From Lineus longissimus (Eukaryota; Nemertea; Pilidiophora; Heteronemertea; Lineidae), in assembly GCF_910592395.1 (NCBI RefSeq), contig NC_088322.1, positions 556,001-620,000 of the forward strand: 64,000 nt of DNA, read 5' to 3'. The position numbers and the translations under genes are program-made. The notes beneath the pieces are model-generated. The model was not told where the DNA came from, searched no databases, and worked only from the letters and a program-made list of their open reading frames with translations. This document shows, one piece after another, positions 31,006 to 41,721 of this stretch (its first letter is position 1; each line of letters begins with the position of its first letter).

Positions 31006-31268
31006 GGAAGAGACTAGAGAAGCAGGTCCAGGACAGATTGCCGCGAAAATTTATAAATAGTTCGGGGAAACTTATAACATCCTCTCGCAGCATCCTCTTA
31101 CAAACAGGGCCTACTCCTTACGCATCTTTCTGATTGAGGGAGTAAACATATCGAGGCCACATATCGAGTGATCGATGGCCGGATTTGTCAGGATGTCAAG
31201 CCAGCTTCCCAAACTATTTATAAATTTTCGCGGCAATCTGTCCTGGACCTGCTTCTCTAGCCTCTTCC
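31006..31268. mobile_element. 263-bp Mutator-like MITE
   Basis: Long terminal inverted repeats (about 55 bp, beginning GGAAGAG and containing CTAGAGAAGCAGGTCCAGG) with a 9-bp target duplication GGTGGAATT at 30997-31005 and 31269-31277. A 9-bp duplication with long inverted ends is diagnostic of Mutator-like elements. It lies in the first recovered exon of the minus-strand transposase-derived gene. Confidence 0.85.
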
Positions 31269-31278
31269 GGTGGAATTG

Positions 31279-32963
31279 GGGCATGGCGATTTAGCGGATC
31301 CTGCGGATTCTGCGAAACCTGCGGAATCTGGGCGGAATCAGCATAAAAACAGCTCGAGAATATCGATATTATGATAAATTATCCTTATAATAAATATTTG
31401 TAATATTCCATAACTGTTAAATTGTCTAAACCGCTAAGATTATCAAGCATTTCGGAAAAACCCCAACATGCATGAAAAAAATGTCTGCATTCTATTATCG
31501 GACGATTTCCACATTGGTCTCGTTAGGGAGTTTTTCCCAAATGTACGCGATGATGACGTGCCCCATTAACAGGACGTAACATCTATTTTAAAATGCGTTT
31601 CCAAAGTGAATGCATGAGGACAACCCATTTGTGTCGTATTATCACTGGAAACGCCCGATTCCCCTGATTCTGCAGGATGTTAAATCGGGCATTTTATTTC
31701 TTTAAATAAATCATAAGCGTCACATTTGCTCCTAGCTCTGGTTCACCATCCCAAATGGCAATATTGCCAATTGGGCCGGACAATCACGAAAACCCCCAAA
31801 TATTATACATTTCTTCCTGAATAATTCTTATAGTGACCATTCTCCCATGAAAGACAGTTGCTTACGCTACACAAAAATCAAAAAAAAATCGAGGGTCAAC
31901 CATTGAACTTTTGAGATATGTTGAGTTTTGCATAAATCAGCGAAAAACGCACCAACTGAAACGGGACGGCATTTCAACACGGGGCCGACGCACATCCCAA
32001 GTTCAGTGTACACATACGTCGGCAACAACAGTATAAATGCGTAGTTTCTTGTTAGCCGCCTATTGAGTAGCGCTCTAGGTTTCAGAAACTCCAAAAAAAC
32101 ATGTCTTTGCCAAAACAACTGCTGAATCAACACTGACATACTGTAAGGACCGAGAAATCAATGATTTTAGGAACTGCAGTGAGGGGGGGGGGGGGCGCAT
32201 GAATAAAAAAAACCCTCCCTAATGAGACCATTGACCGTGATCTATAACCCAGGCCGAGTTGGTAATAGGCCGAGTTGGCCCGTAATCGTGTAAGTCGTTA
32301 CGCACCCGAAAAACACACGTCATTTTCGCTCATTCGTTAATTTCTTAATATCGTGCAAAATACAATAGGGACGGACACTTTTTCCAGGGGACATTTTAAA
32401 CTTCTACACTGGCCTGGTTGACACGTCTCTCTTTATTTTACAACATCGCAAAATTGTGCACGAGCAACATACGATTGCCTTGATGATCCATCATTAAGAT
32501 ATTCAAGTCACATGATGACTGATGATGTCCAGGACTCCCAGATGACAAATCAGTTTAAACAGAGAATTTCCCACTCTCATGATAATAAATAAAAGACGTC
32601 CACCCGAGTCAATCATCCCACTCTTGATGACCAAACAGCCAGCAAGATCATGCGATGACAGGTGACAAGCCCGAGATCCTGGCAACGATCCTTAAACCAC
32701 CCCAAGTCCCAGGAGGCGAAACGACTAATTTTTGGGTAGAGTGACTCTCAGACACTCTCTTGATTTAGCTTGATTACATTACATCACGGCAGCGGCCACC
32801 TTCAGTGCCACACGTGGGGCCTAATGGTATTAGGCTAAGTTTGGGGCGAAAATGCTGGGGGCGAAAACGTCGTCAGGGAGCGAAACGCCCGGATACCAAT
32901 CCGCTGCAGACCAGATTCCGCATAATCCGCAGAATCCGCAGGATCCGCTAAATCGCCATGCCC
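31279..32963. mobile_element. 1.69 kb non-autonomous Mutator-like element
   Basis: Inverted ends of about 52 bp starting GGGCATGGCGATTTAG, the first 36 bases perfect, with a 9-bp duplication GTGGAATTG at 31270-31278 and 32964-32972. No transposase frame is visible inside; the longest frame (31867-32139 minus) resembles nothing I know. A G13 tract lies at about 32181-32193. Removing this and the neighbouring MITE makes the host exon read continuously. Confidence 0.85.
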
Positions 32964-33239
32964 GTGGAATTGCCATCAAAAGTGGTATCGCAGTCCTGAT
33001 CAAAGTTATTTCTGGGACGTACTTTCACGGGCGTGGAGGACAATTGTGGTGTGGCGTTGCTTTGGAGATCAGCAGTTTGATTTCCAGGAAGAACGTAGTC
33101 TGCCGGCAGGTTCACAAACTCGTGGCCCACGATGGTACACTGCGACTTCACTGAATGGTAAGGAATCCTCTCTGGCCGCGTAGCTTGACAGGACACTGTT
33201 CTTGTCGGTGTTCGGCATGATGTTTTCATTAACAGCAAC

Positions 33240-33609
33240 TGGAAGAGCAAAGAAAGCATTGCAATAAACAGTGATGAATCAAAATCAAAATCAGTTGGCT
33301 GTCCTCACCTCATTCTCACAATATCCGGTAGGCCTAGGCTACAGGTTCAAAATGATTATGTACATCAAGGCCAGATCGGCAACAAAATCCAAGTGAACTC
33401 TTCAAGGCGAAACTGCAAAAAGATGATGATAATCTTGTAGCAGGGATAAAATCAATCATGTGCTATATTATTCTGACCCTTCAGAATGCAATATTTCATG
33501 AATCTATTTTGATAATATAATCAAAACTGGCATGCTTGTTGTTTCCAGCTCAATTTTGGATTGTCCATAACCTACCCCTAATTTCCAGAGCTGGAATTAG
33601 ATGGAAAAG
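33240..33609. other. no gene seen
   Basis: AT-rich non-coding sequence upstream of the first recovered exon. A possible minus-strand donor (GAG|GTGAGG) near 33310 could belong to an earlier exon, but no convincing coding segment precedes it. Confidence 0.4.
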
Positions 33610-33860
33610 TCTGGACCCAGGCCTTCCAGCTGATTTACCAATGTCAGGGCTGTCAATTATTGGAAATAGCTGGCATTAGTTGACATTAGCTTGAAATTAC
33701 AAATTCAGCATGCAACGAGGAATGCGACTGTATCCTCAGGATTGTCATTTGCTGTCATTTATTGGAAATAGCTGACATTTGTTGACATTAGCTGGAAATT
33801 AAGAATTCAGTATGCGACCGGGCTGGACCCAAACCTTCGAGCTCATTTACCAATGTCAGG
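33610..33860. repeat. degenerate direct repeat flanking the minisatellite
   Basis: TTTACCAATGTCAGG and TATTGGAAATAGCTG/TTGACATTAGCT words occur twice here (about 33610-33720 and 33760-33860). The second set recurs once more beyond the minisatellite at about 36432-36500. Confidence 0.7.
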
Positions 33861-36099
33861 AATGAAGGAAAGATGAAGAATCGAACCCATGACCAAGCAC
33901 TACACCACCGCTCAAGACTGAGAGTGAATGAAGGAAAGATGAAGAATCGAACCCATGACCAAGCACTACACCACCGCTCAAGACTGAGAGTGAATGAAAG
34001 AAAGATGAAGAATCGAACCCATGACCAAGCACTACACCACCGCTCAAGACTGAGAGTGAATGAAGGAAAGATGAAGAATCGAACCCACGACCAAGCACTA
34101 CACCACCGCTCAGAACTGAGAGTGAATGAAGGAAAGATGAAGAATCGAACCCATGACCAAGCACTACAATACCGCTCAAGACTGAGAGTAATGAAAGAAA
34201 GATGAAGAATCGAACCCATGACCAAGCACTACACCACCGCTCAGAACTGAGAGTGAATGAAGGAAAGATGAAGAATCAAACCCACGACCAAGCACTACAC
34301 CACCGCTCAAGACTGAGAGTGAATGAAAGAAAGATGAAGAATCGAACCCATGACCAAGCACTACACCACCGCTCAAGACTGAGAGTGAATGAAGGAAAGA
34401 TGAAGAATCGAACCGACCAAGCACTACACCACCGCTCAAGACTGAGAGTGAATGAAAGAAAGATGAAGAATCGAACCCACGACGAAGCACTACACCACCG
34501 TTCAAGACTGAGAGTGAATGAGGGAAAGATGAAGAATCGAACCCACGACCAAGCACTACACCACCGCTCAGAACTGAGAGTGAATGAAGGAAAGATGAAG
34601 AATCGAACCCATGACCAAGCACTACACCACCGCTCAAGACTGAGAGTGAATGAAGGAAAGATGAAGAATCGAACCCACGACCAATCACTACAATACCGCT
34701 CAGAACTGAGAGTGAATGAAGGAAAGATGAAGAATCGAACCCATGACCAAGCACTACACCACCGCTCAAGACTGAGAGTGAATGAAGGAAAGATGAAGAA
34801 TCGAACCCACGACCAAGCACTACACCACCGCTCAAGACTGAGAGTGAATGAAGGAAAGATGATGAATCTAACCCATGACCAAGCACTACACCACCGCTCA
34901 AGACTGAGAGTGAATGAAGGAAAGATGAAGAATCGAACCCAGGACCAAGCACTACACCACCACTCAAGACTGAGAGTGAATGAAGGAAAGATGAAGAATC
35001 AAACCCACGACCAAGCACTACACCACCGCTCAAGACTGAGAGTGAATGAAAGAAAGATGAAGAATCGAACCCATGACCAAGCACTACACCACCGCTCAAG
35101 ACTGAGAGTGAATGAAGGAAAGATGAAGAATCGAACCCATGACCAAGCACTACACCACCGCTCAAGACTGAGAGTGAATGAAGGAAAGATGAAGAATCGA
35201 ACCCACGACCAAGCACTACACCACCGCTCAAGACTGAGAGTGAATGAAGGAAAGATGAAGAATCGAACCCATGACAAAGCACTACACCACCGCTCAGAAC
35301 TGAGAGTGAATGAAGGAAAGATGAAGAATCGAACCCACGAACAAGCACTACACCACCGCTCAAGACTGAGAGTGAATGAAAGAAAGATGAAGAATCGAAC
35401 CCATGACCAAGCACTACACCACCGCTCAAGACTGAGAGTGAATAAAGGAAAGATGAAGAATCGATCCCACGACCAAGCACTACACCACCGCTCAAGACTG
35501 AGAGTGAATGAAAGAAAGATGAAGAATCGAACCCATGACCAAGCACTACACCACCGCTCAAGACTGAGAGTGAATGAAGGAAAGATGAAGAATCGAACCC
35601 ATGACCAAGCACTACACCACCGCTCAGAACTGAGAGTGAATGAAGGAAAGATGAAGAATCGAACCCATGACCAAGCACTACACCACCGTTCAAGACTGAG
35701 AGTGAATGAAGGAAAGATGAAGAATCGAACCCATGACCAAGCACTACACCACCGCTCAAGACTGAGAGTGAATGAAGGAAAGATGAAGAATCGAACCCAT
35801 GACCAAGCACTACACCACCGCTCAAGACTGAGAGTGAATGAAGGAAAGATGAAGAATCGAACCCATGACCAAGCACTACACCACCGCTCAGAACTGAGTG
35901 AATGAAGGAAAGATGAAGAATCGAACCCATGACCAAGCACTACACCACCGCTCAAGACTGAGAGTGAATGAAGGAAAGATGAAGAATCGAACCCATGACC
36001 AAGCACTACACCACCGCTCAGAACTGAGAGTGAATGAAGGAAAGATGAAGAATCGAACCCACGACCAAGCACTACACCACCGCTCAGAACTGAGAGTGA
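33861..36099. repeat. 66-bp minisatellite, ~34 units
   Basis: Each unit contains GAAGAATCGAACCCATGACC and ACTACACCACCGCTC. As 66 is a multiple of 3 and the unit has no stop in several frames, long fake ORFs arise on both strands (22-residue repeats such as MKNRTHDQALHHR on plus, GVVLGHGFDSSSF on minus). On the minus strand every unit carries GGTTCGATTC, which fits the tRNA/SINE B box, preceded by GTGGTGTAGTGCTTGG, also tRNA-like. A tRNA-derived SINE fragment is the likely ancestor. Unit-length slips occur near 34190, 34412 and 35897. Confidence 0.92.
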
Positions 36100-36109
36100 T
36101 TAACAAAAA

Positions 36110-37230
36110 GAAGTTACTATAGTGAACAATGCTCATTGCCTGTTTACCGAGTCCACCAAATGCCCTTTTCGCATGACCATCGCTTCCCCTGCTAACACAA
36201 AGTCGAACGACCCCTATAATTGATTGTGTCAGATTTGTAAACACACATTACAAGACATACAAGCATTGACCATTGAGATTCGTCTGTCCGCCCAGTATGA
36301 TAATGAGGACAGTTTGGTGTAAAACATGGAATATGTGCTGGAACGAAAGGTGCATAAATCGGCCCGGTATGTTAGTGGTATGTGGTATGTTAGTGGTATG
36401 TGGTATGTTAAATTAGAACGTGCCCAGGGTTGTCACATATTGGAAATAGCTGGCATTTGTTGACATTAGCTGGAAATTTAATATTCAGTATGTGACCTGC
36501 TCTACGTTTGAATCGATCAGAGCGCTGCACACTAATTAACATGCGTTTTTTGTCACTCAACAGTGACTATGATTAGAATCGTTGTGATATGCTACAAGAA
36601 GATCTCTTGTCTAAGAGTAAAACCAATAATCGCTTAGTTTTGACTTTGCTGATTGCAATTTTGTCACACGCACCTGCGATTATCACCACATACAGGCAAT
36701 TTTTTCACATGCAAACATGATTGCATGTTGATTTTGCTTGATCCCTGGCCGTGCGATTTCCAATTCTAATTCAATTTTGATGGCATCTGCAATTAAGCCT
36801 TTTAGCAGTTAAATTGTCAATGTTTGACCGCGACGCATCAAAGAATGCGTCAAGTAGTGAAACTGAAATTCGGATATGATATACGGGTTAGTCTTGCGAG
36901 TAACTGGTGCGATTTAAATTGGTGATTGACCACGGAAATTTTTTTATAATCGACAAAACTTTCGATGAAACTCTCTAAATTCAAAGTGTCAGCTTATTCC
37001 AGCCAAGAGCTGGAAATTCCAGCTATTTCCAACAAAATCTACCTGAGGTAAAATTCATTTCGCAGGGGTATAGAGCTGTATACAGAAATGAGCAGTAGAC
37101 CCAAACCGCTCTGGAGCCATTTTCTTTCTCTTCAGCTAAAATGGCTCAGCAGCTAGCTACACATGATCTGTATAGTGCTGATTTGACCACTGTCTGGAGC
37201 TGCTCTAAAGCAAGCAAGCAAGCTACAGAC
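36110..37230. other. no gene seen
   Basis: AT-rich intergenic sequence. It holds a short GTATGTTAGTGGTATGTG tandem repeat near 36367-36411 and the isolated flank repeat at about 36432-36500. Confidence 0.5.
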
Positions 37231-37238
37231 TATTTTCA

Positions 37239-37530
37239 AGCCATGTGCAGACAATAAAATGCCACTAGATAAAACTAACTCATCTTTCTCAATAGCCAGG
37301 TCATGTTTCCCTGACCAGCTCGGAGGTCTTTCTTTTTTGGAAACGTTACAAGGAATGGTTGCCACTCATCCTGAATGTTCTTTTGATGATTCTTTGCATA
37401 GAAATCCATGTACGACAAGTCTTTGTTGCGAATGTCGATTCTGGATTCTGGCTCCATTCGATATCATCAACCCGGTAGGTTTTGTAATTATACTTGGTAA
37501 GGACGATTTCTCCGACAATTTGCTTGATTC
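37239..37530 (-). pseudogene. PIWI-clade Argonaute PAZ-domain fragment
   Basis: Read on the minus strand, one frame gives [21 protein letters not shown] followed by SQNPEST, then after a one-base shift [36 protein letters not shown] and, past a stop, YLVAFYCLHMA. This is the order of the PIWI-type PAZ domain: VLTRYN-type start, TYR-DDI-W-NP, the D-F/Y-Y-KN segment, QP-L-V, KK, then a LVPELC-M-type end. No MID or PIWI (slicer) segment is visible. The frameshift and stop make it a pseudogene fragment. PIWI proteins bind the 3' end of piRNAs with this domain. Confidence 0.7.
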
Positions 37531-40022
37531 AAATTGAAATGATGTTGCTGATATCTTATCAGACTTATGAGGCGAAGCTGCTAGCTGGGCCGCCAAGAGA
37601 GCAATGAGAGAGAACGAGCGTGTCCAGTGCCCTGAATATTCAGATGCCAAGTCACGAACTCAGAATCCAGGATAATGGAATACGAATACTAATTATAGGG
37701 GGGGGGGGGGGGGGGTGACGCGGCCGCGACTCGGTCCATTGTACTATTATAACGAGACTCTGTGAAAAGTTCTCGAACCTTTTCTCCAATTTTCTAATTG
37801 CATGCAGTTACAATTATAAATCTATTTTGCATGCTATGAATTAGCAGTTTGCCATGATCGGACAATTTGGACAGCAAATATATCATCCCTAACCCCATTA
37901 AAATGATAGTTAACAACGGAACAATTCTCAATAGCCAGTCTTTAGGCACGAAATCGCGCATCCCCGACAAAAGTCTTTCCGCTGAATGATACTAAATCAT
38001 TCGATACACCACGTTAACAATATAAATTGTAACTAGAATTGTCGGTTGAGTCTGCAGGCAGACTCTGGAGTCTCCGTCAACTGTGGGGTGCTTTGTTGAG
38101 GAAGTGGAGGAGGCAGTATGTTTTGGTTAAAAGTTTATTGGGAAAATAGATATATATACATATATACATAGTTGGAGATTAAAAGTCGGGTTACTGGTTT
38201 GTAGACCTTGGTATGAGAATTGTCTTTGCTGGCAAGGTTTGCATTGGGTTTATGTTGCTGCTGTGTTAACGCTGTGTTGGGATCGGCGGGCAGAAAAAAA
38301 CGTGCTGCATACCGTCTGCGGACTGGGGGTTTTCTCATGAGTCAATAGAATCTAAGGTCTGGAATTAGGGGACCATCTCAGCAGTTGCTTTCAGCCAACT
38401 TCTGTATCAAAATTAAGATCTGGAATTAGGGGACCATCTCAACAGTTGCCATGTGATTTTCACACTAAAAAATAAGAGGCCATTTCAGGTATATGCCAAA
38501 CGGTAGAACAAAGATTATCTAGGCCGTTGTGCAAACAGGCTTTGCGATACACCACGAGTTGGGGTGTAGGCCTAAATTAAATTCCTTTAACTGTGAACCA
38601 AGTGCATCCACTGGCACGCTACATGTATGTGTGACTCGCACGGATTTAGCACGTAGAGCCTACATGATGCTAATCAGCTAGGATGTATCTTGTGACCAGG
38701 ACTGTAGTAATAAACATTTGCCTGAAAACATTTTTTATTTGGCCTAACAACACCTGTTTACAGTTTAGAATGTCAAAGAGGCCGGTATTTTCACTTAACA
38801 TCAAGAGACAGCACTTTTTATCATGAAATGCTGCCTTTGAAACGAACCCAACCTTGCCGGCCAATCAACCAGGCGCACGAGACGCACGAGGCACAACAGG
38901 CCGATACAATATACATGTTCTGTATTAAGTACGTCATCTGTCATGCACACCCAAAAGATGATTCACAGGTAATTCAAATATAAGAAAACAAACTTTGAAA
39001 AAAAACTTGCGAATTCGAGTATTTTATCCCACCATGCTTTGCAAGAGATAGTTACTTCCGCTCGATTCTCTTAGCAGACGACAAGCTCCGGTTAATTGGG
39101 GTGCCAACATGAACAGTGACTGGGGCCTGATGAGACGTTTTTAAGTTTCCGTTTCGAGTGTTTTTAATGCCTCAAACGTCTCAGGAGTTTGTTTTTTTTT
39201 CAATCAAAGACAACTATTGAACAACAATGTGTAACTTAATCTATTCATTTACTTGTATCATATATTTATACAGGATAAGTTATATTGTTAACCTGCTCCT
39301 CACCGGACTTCATCTCATTCAGTATCAACCAGTCATTACCGACTGCCCATTGTCTCGGCACCTGAAAGAAATAAACAACTGACTGAGACTCGAACCCGAA
39401 AATGCCTGAACATACATTTATTTCTGTACCGGTATGACACCATCTGTTTTCTGATGATTGCATGTGAAACACAGACTTAATTTTCAGCCTGCGAGTAATT
39501 CTATGTGACATATTGGAAACGTACTTTACTTCATGTTCTTGATGGATAAATTATGCGTTTTACACAAGTTGACATCGTGATTCGAGAATCATCAAAGGAA
39601 TAGTCAATTATGGTGCCGACAAAATGCACAGGGAATGCACGTCAGTGCATAATGCATTATCACATGTCCTTTGATGTCCGAACACGGTGCAAAAACAAAC
39701 CACGTATCAAAATCTTCAACAAAGCCCACTCAAAACACTTTGTCCTTCTACTTTATACACACACAATGATTCGTATGCTAATTGACAACTTATTTGATAT
39801 ACTTTGTAGCCGTAAAAACTCCTAAATATGGCGAAAAGACACGTTCTTCAAAGCAAAATATCTCGAGATTCCCACCGTCAATCCGAAATTCCCACGGTCA
39901 AAATTTCGCGTTCTGCGTCTTCTTTGCGCAGGTGGAAGTACGCCATCGGGGAATAAACCAATGAAAAGGGGGTTCACAGAGAAGATTCGGCGGCAAAAAC
40001 TTGCAAACCCAAGTGCAAATAA
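37531..40022. other. intergenic, little recognised
   Basis: It contains a G19 tract near 37687, an 80-bp dispersed repeat (37878-37957, see separate entry), a duplicated word GGAATTAGGGGACCATCTCA at about 38358 and 38421, and a possible 71-bp minus-strand exon near 39292-39362 (VPRQWAVGNDWLILNEMKSG) with AG and GT borders that I cannot assign. No other supported gene. Confidence 0.4.
37878..37957 (-). repeat. dispersed repeat copy, inverted match to 60630-60709
   Basis: The minus strand reads CGTGCCTAAAGACTGGCT and AACTATCATTTTAATGGGG; the plus strand at 60630-60709 carries nearly the same 80 bases with a few mismatches. No coding function is apparent. Confidence 0.8.
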
Positions 40023-40620
40023 TCAAACTGCGCATCCGCGAACTCGGAAAGTCGAGTTTAGATGGCGCCACCGCACAAGACCTGGGTTCTCGAGTTCGAC
40101 CTGTTTATACAAGTCATTAATTAAACCCAGCACTCTCCGATGATGTACGTTCGGACCGATTAAAATTCCAAGATGATCTTCCCCAGTAGATAGAAATACT
40201 AATCCTAGTCCCCTCAAATAAAATTTCCCGTGGCGGATCGTGTGACCCAAACACCAAGAACCTACTTTTTGACGCATTGAAAGCTATGCATGATTTAATC
40301 GAGAATTTGCTTGCAATTTTAAGCATTGCCTTTAGCCCAAATAAAGTTGGGGCCAACAGAATTATATCATCCGCATAGGCAAAAGCGCCGCAAAAAAGAG
40401 TGCCTACATGACAGCCAAAACTAGCTGTTTTTAAACCCTCCAAAGGTTCATCAAGATATATTCCAAAAAGTATTGGAGATAATACTCTTCCCTGTTTAAC
40501 GCCATTGGTAACGAAAATTCAGAAAATATGTGATCCCCACTGAACTCTAACACGCTGTTGGGTGTAAAGATTTGCTAAAAACCTTGCCGCTAACGAACAC
40601 AACCCTTTCTTGATCAATAG
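40023..40620 (-). pseudogene. non-LTR (LINE) reverse transcriptase fragment
   Basis: The minus strand encodes NGVKQGRVLSPILFGIYLDE, then AYADDIILLAPT, NASKSRFLVFGS and, in another frame, LGILIGPNVHHRRVLGLIND. These are RT blocks 4, 5 (YADD) and the following thumb region of non-LTR elements, of CR1/L2-like appearance. Frameshifts separate the blocks, and no endonuclease or 3' tail is recognisable, so it is a dead internal fragment. Confidence 0.8.
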
Positions 40621-40681
40621 ACGAAATAATATGATAAAATGGACGCATACAGTGACATACATGTATCTTTTATCTTTCCAG

Positions 40682-41267
40682 GTATTTTGTCCACTATATC
40701 GGCTACAGTACCAAATGGGACCAGTGGGTTGATCATGGAGATGTCAAGTCGCAATACTTCAACAGAACAGAGGACAGATTCGCTATTCAGGAACTTCATG
40801 AACTGTTCCAAAAACACCTCACTATTGGCAGAGGGGGTCAGCAGAAAGCCACATTCTCCATTCCAATGACATTGCAGCAGTTCAGAAGAATTTTCCCTGC
40901 CCACAAACGTATCAATCTTGGGAAATGAGTGTACGGCTCAGGATATCAGTCAAACTACGAACAGTATCGCCTTAAATCATTCAGGTGCATGGACAATGTA
41001 TTTGACAGGTACTGGGAGACCCGGATTCTGAATGTAAATGGTGACAACTGCTCCATCAATTTAGAATCATTGCGACTATGGATCCAGACCCCACGTTCCC
41101 TGACTCGCAAACAGTACCATCATGGAGCGTCGGCCAAATTCGATGTGAAGGATAACGTACAACGAGCGCCAAGGCTTTTTGTCTCCTTTGTGAAGCAGTT
41201 AGGAAACAGACATGACATCCAAAGGAAGCACCAACTGCCAGACTACAACAACAACACTCAAAATTGA
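40682..41267 (+). pseudogene. exon with chromo-barrel/Tudor-knot-like start, one in-frame stop
   Basis: A splice acceptor (TTTATCTTTCCAG) precedes YFVHYIGYSTKWDQWVDHGD, close to the aromatic cage pattern of chromo-barrel/Tudor-knot domains (Y-F/Y-VHY-G-W-D-WV), which bind methylated lysine in MRG/MSL3-type proteins. The frame continues as a basic, helical region to TGA at 40926-40928 and, in the same frame, on to TAA at 41267. The body contains PMTLQQFRRIFP and YWETRILNVNGDN. I do not recognise the remainder. A relation to the transposase-like remnant downstream on the same strand is possible. Confidence 0.4.
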
Positions 41268-41479
41268 TAGGTAAATCCATTTTTATCTTACAGGACAGGC
41301 AATGGACGTACAGTACAGTACTGTGCAGTTTTTGAGACCCCCCAAATCCTTCCTTTACAGTTGATGGAATTGCTTTGCAATGGAATTGTTTTACGGTATT
41401 ACTGAGGCTAAATGGAGGAAATAATATACATTGTATGTTAGTTAGATGCTATGCCCTCTGGTGCTTGCAAGTTCAAAGT

Positions 41480-41680
41480 AGGCCTACTCACACTGGGGAA
41501 ATGCCATTTCAGTGTCCCAGCTCGCCTGTATCAACCAATACTTTGAAAATGGGAAGGTCAAAATACTCACACTGGGGAAACGCAATTCAGTGTGGTATAC
41601 CAGCTTCCCTGTAACTATCAATACAGGTACTCACACAGAAGAAAAGCCATTCAGTGTCCACAGTCTTAAGGTTAGCAGGT
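41480..41680 (+). other. possible C2H2 zinc-finger linker remnants
   Basis: Three spaced words, ACTCACACTGGGGAAATGCC, ACTCACACTGGGGAAACGCA and ACTCACACAGAAGAAAAGCC, translate as THTGEMPFQC-like, THTGET-like and THTEEKPF-like, the standard linker between C2H2 fingers. No complete finger (paired Cys and His) is readable, so this is at most a decayed remnant. Confidence 0.35.
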
Positions 41681-41721
41681 CTGTTTTAATCGAGCCTACA
41701 ATGTATCTTCTTCTTTTTCAG

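Larger units (their letters stand above)
26723..33238 (-). pseudogene. multi-exon transposase-derived gene (Kolobok-like, tentative), disrupted
   Basis: Minus-strand exons with GT/AG borders: 33238-32973 joined to 30996-30929 (split by two transposons), 30645-30252, 29975-29774, 29450-29207, 26897-26723. Phases agree across the intact junctions. Content in order: acidic and Ser/Thr-rich N-terminus; EDKLLSLFKIGQKCG; ITDGHAGVSKYVGE and HYLDIWHVAK; SIVNHLYWCA; IANVHEHDSELY; LEGFHSTLNQFAPKMYH. This is the signature of a transposase family present as multi-exon genes in fish and many invertebrates. The segment between NHWGVQ and GYSLHD seems shorter than usual, perhaps lacking a catalytic Asp block. 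Exon 29450-29207 has a frameshift in a G6 run (~29334) and another in a TG repeat (~29255). The 3'-most exon is absent; the tandem array begins in its intron. Confidence 0.75.

Noticed and set aside
34080-34110. Functional tRNA genes in the minisatellite
   Set aside because: Only the B box and a short A-box-like part are present; no cloverleaf can be folded in 66 bp.
33861-36099. CRISPR-like repeat
   Set aside because: No unique spacers; the units are contiguous and the DNA is eukaryotic.
33856-36244. Long open frames of up to 586 codons on both strands
   Set aside because: They are by-products of a 66-bp minisatellite with no stop; the 22-residue repeats have no start context, splice signals or known family.
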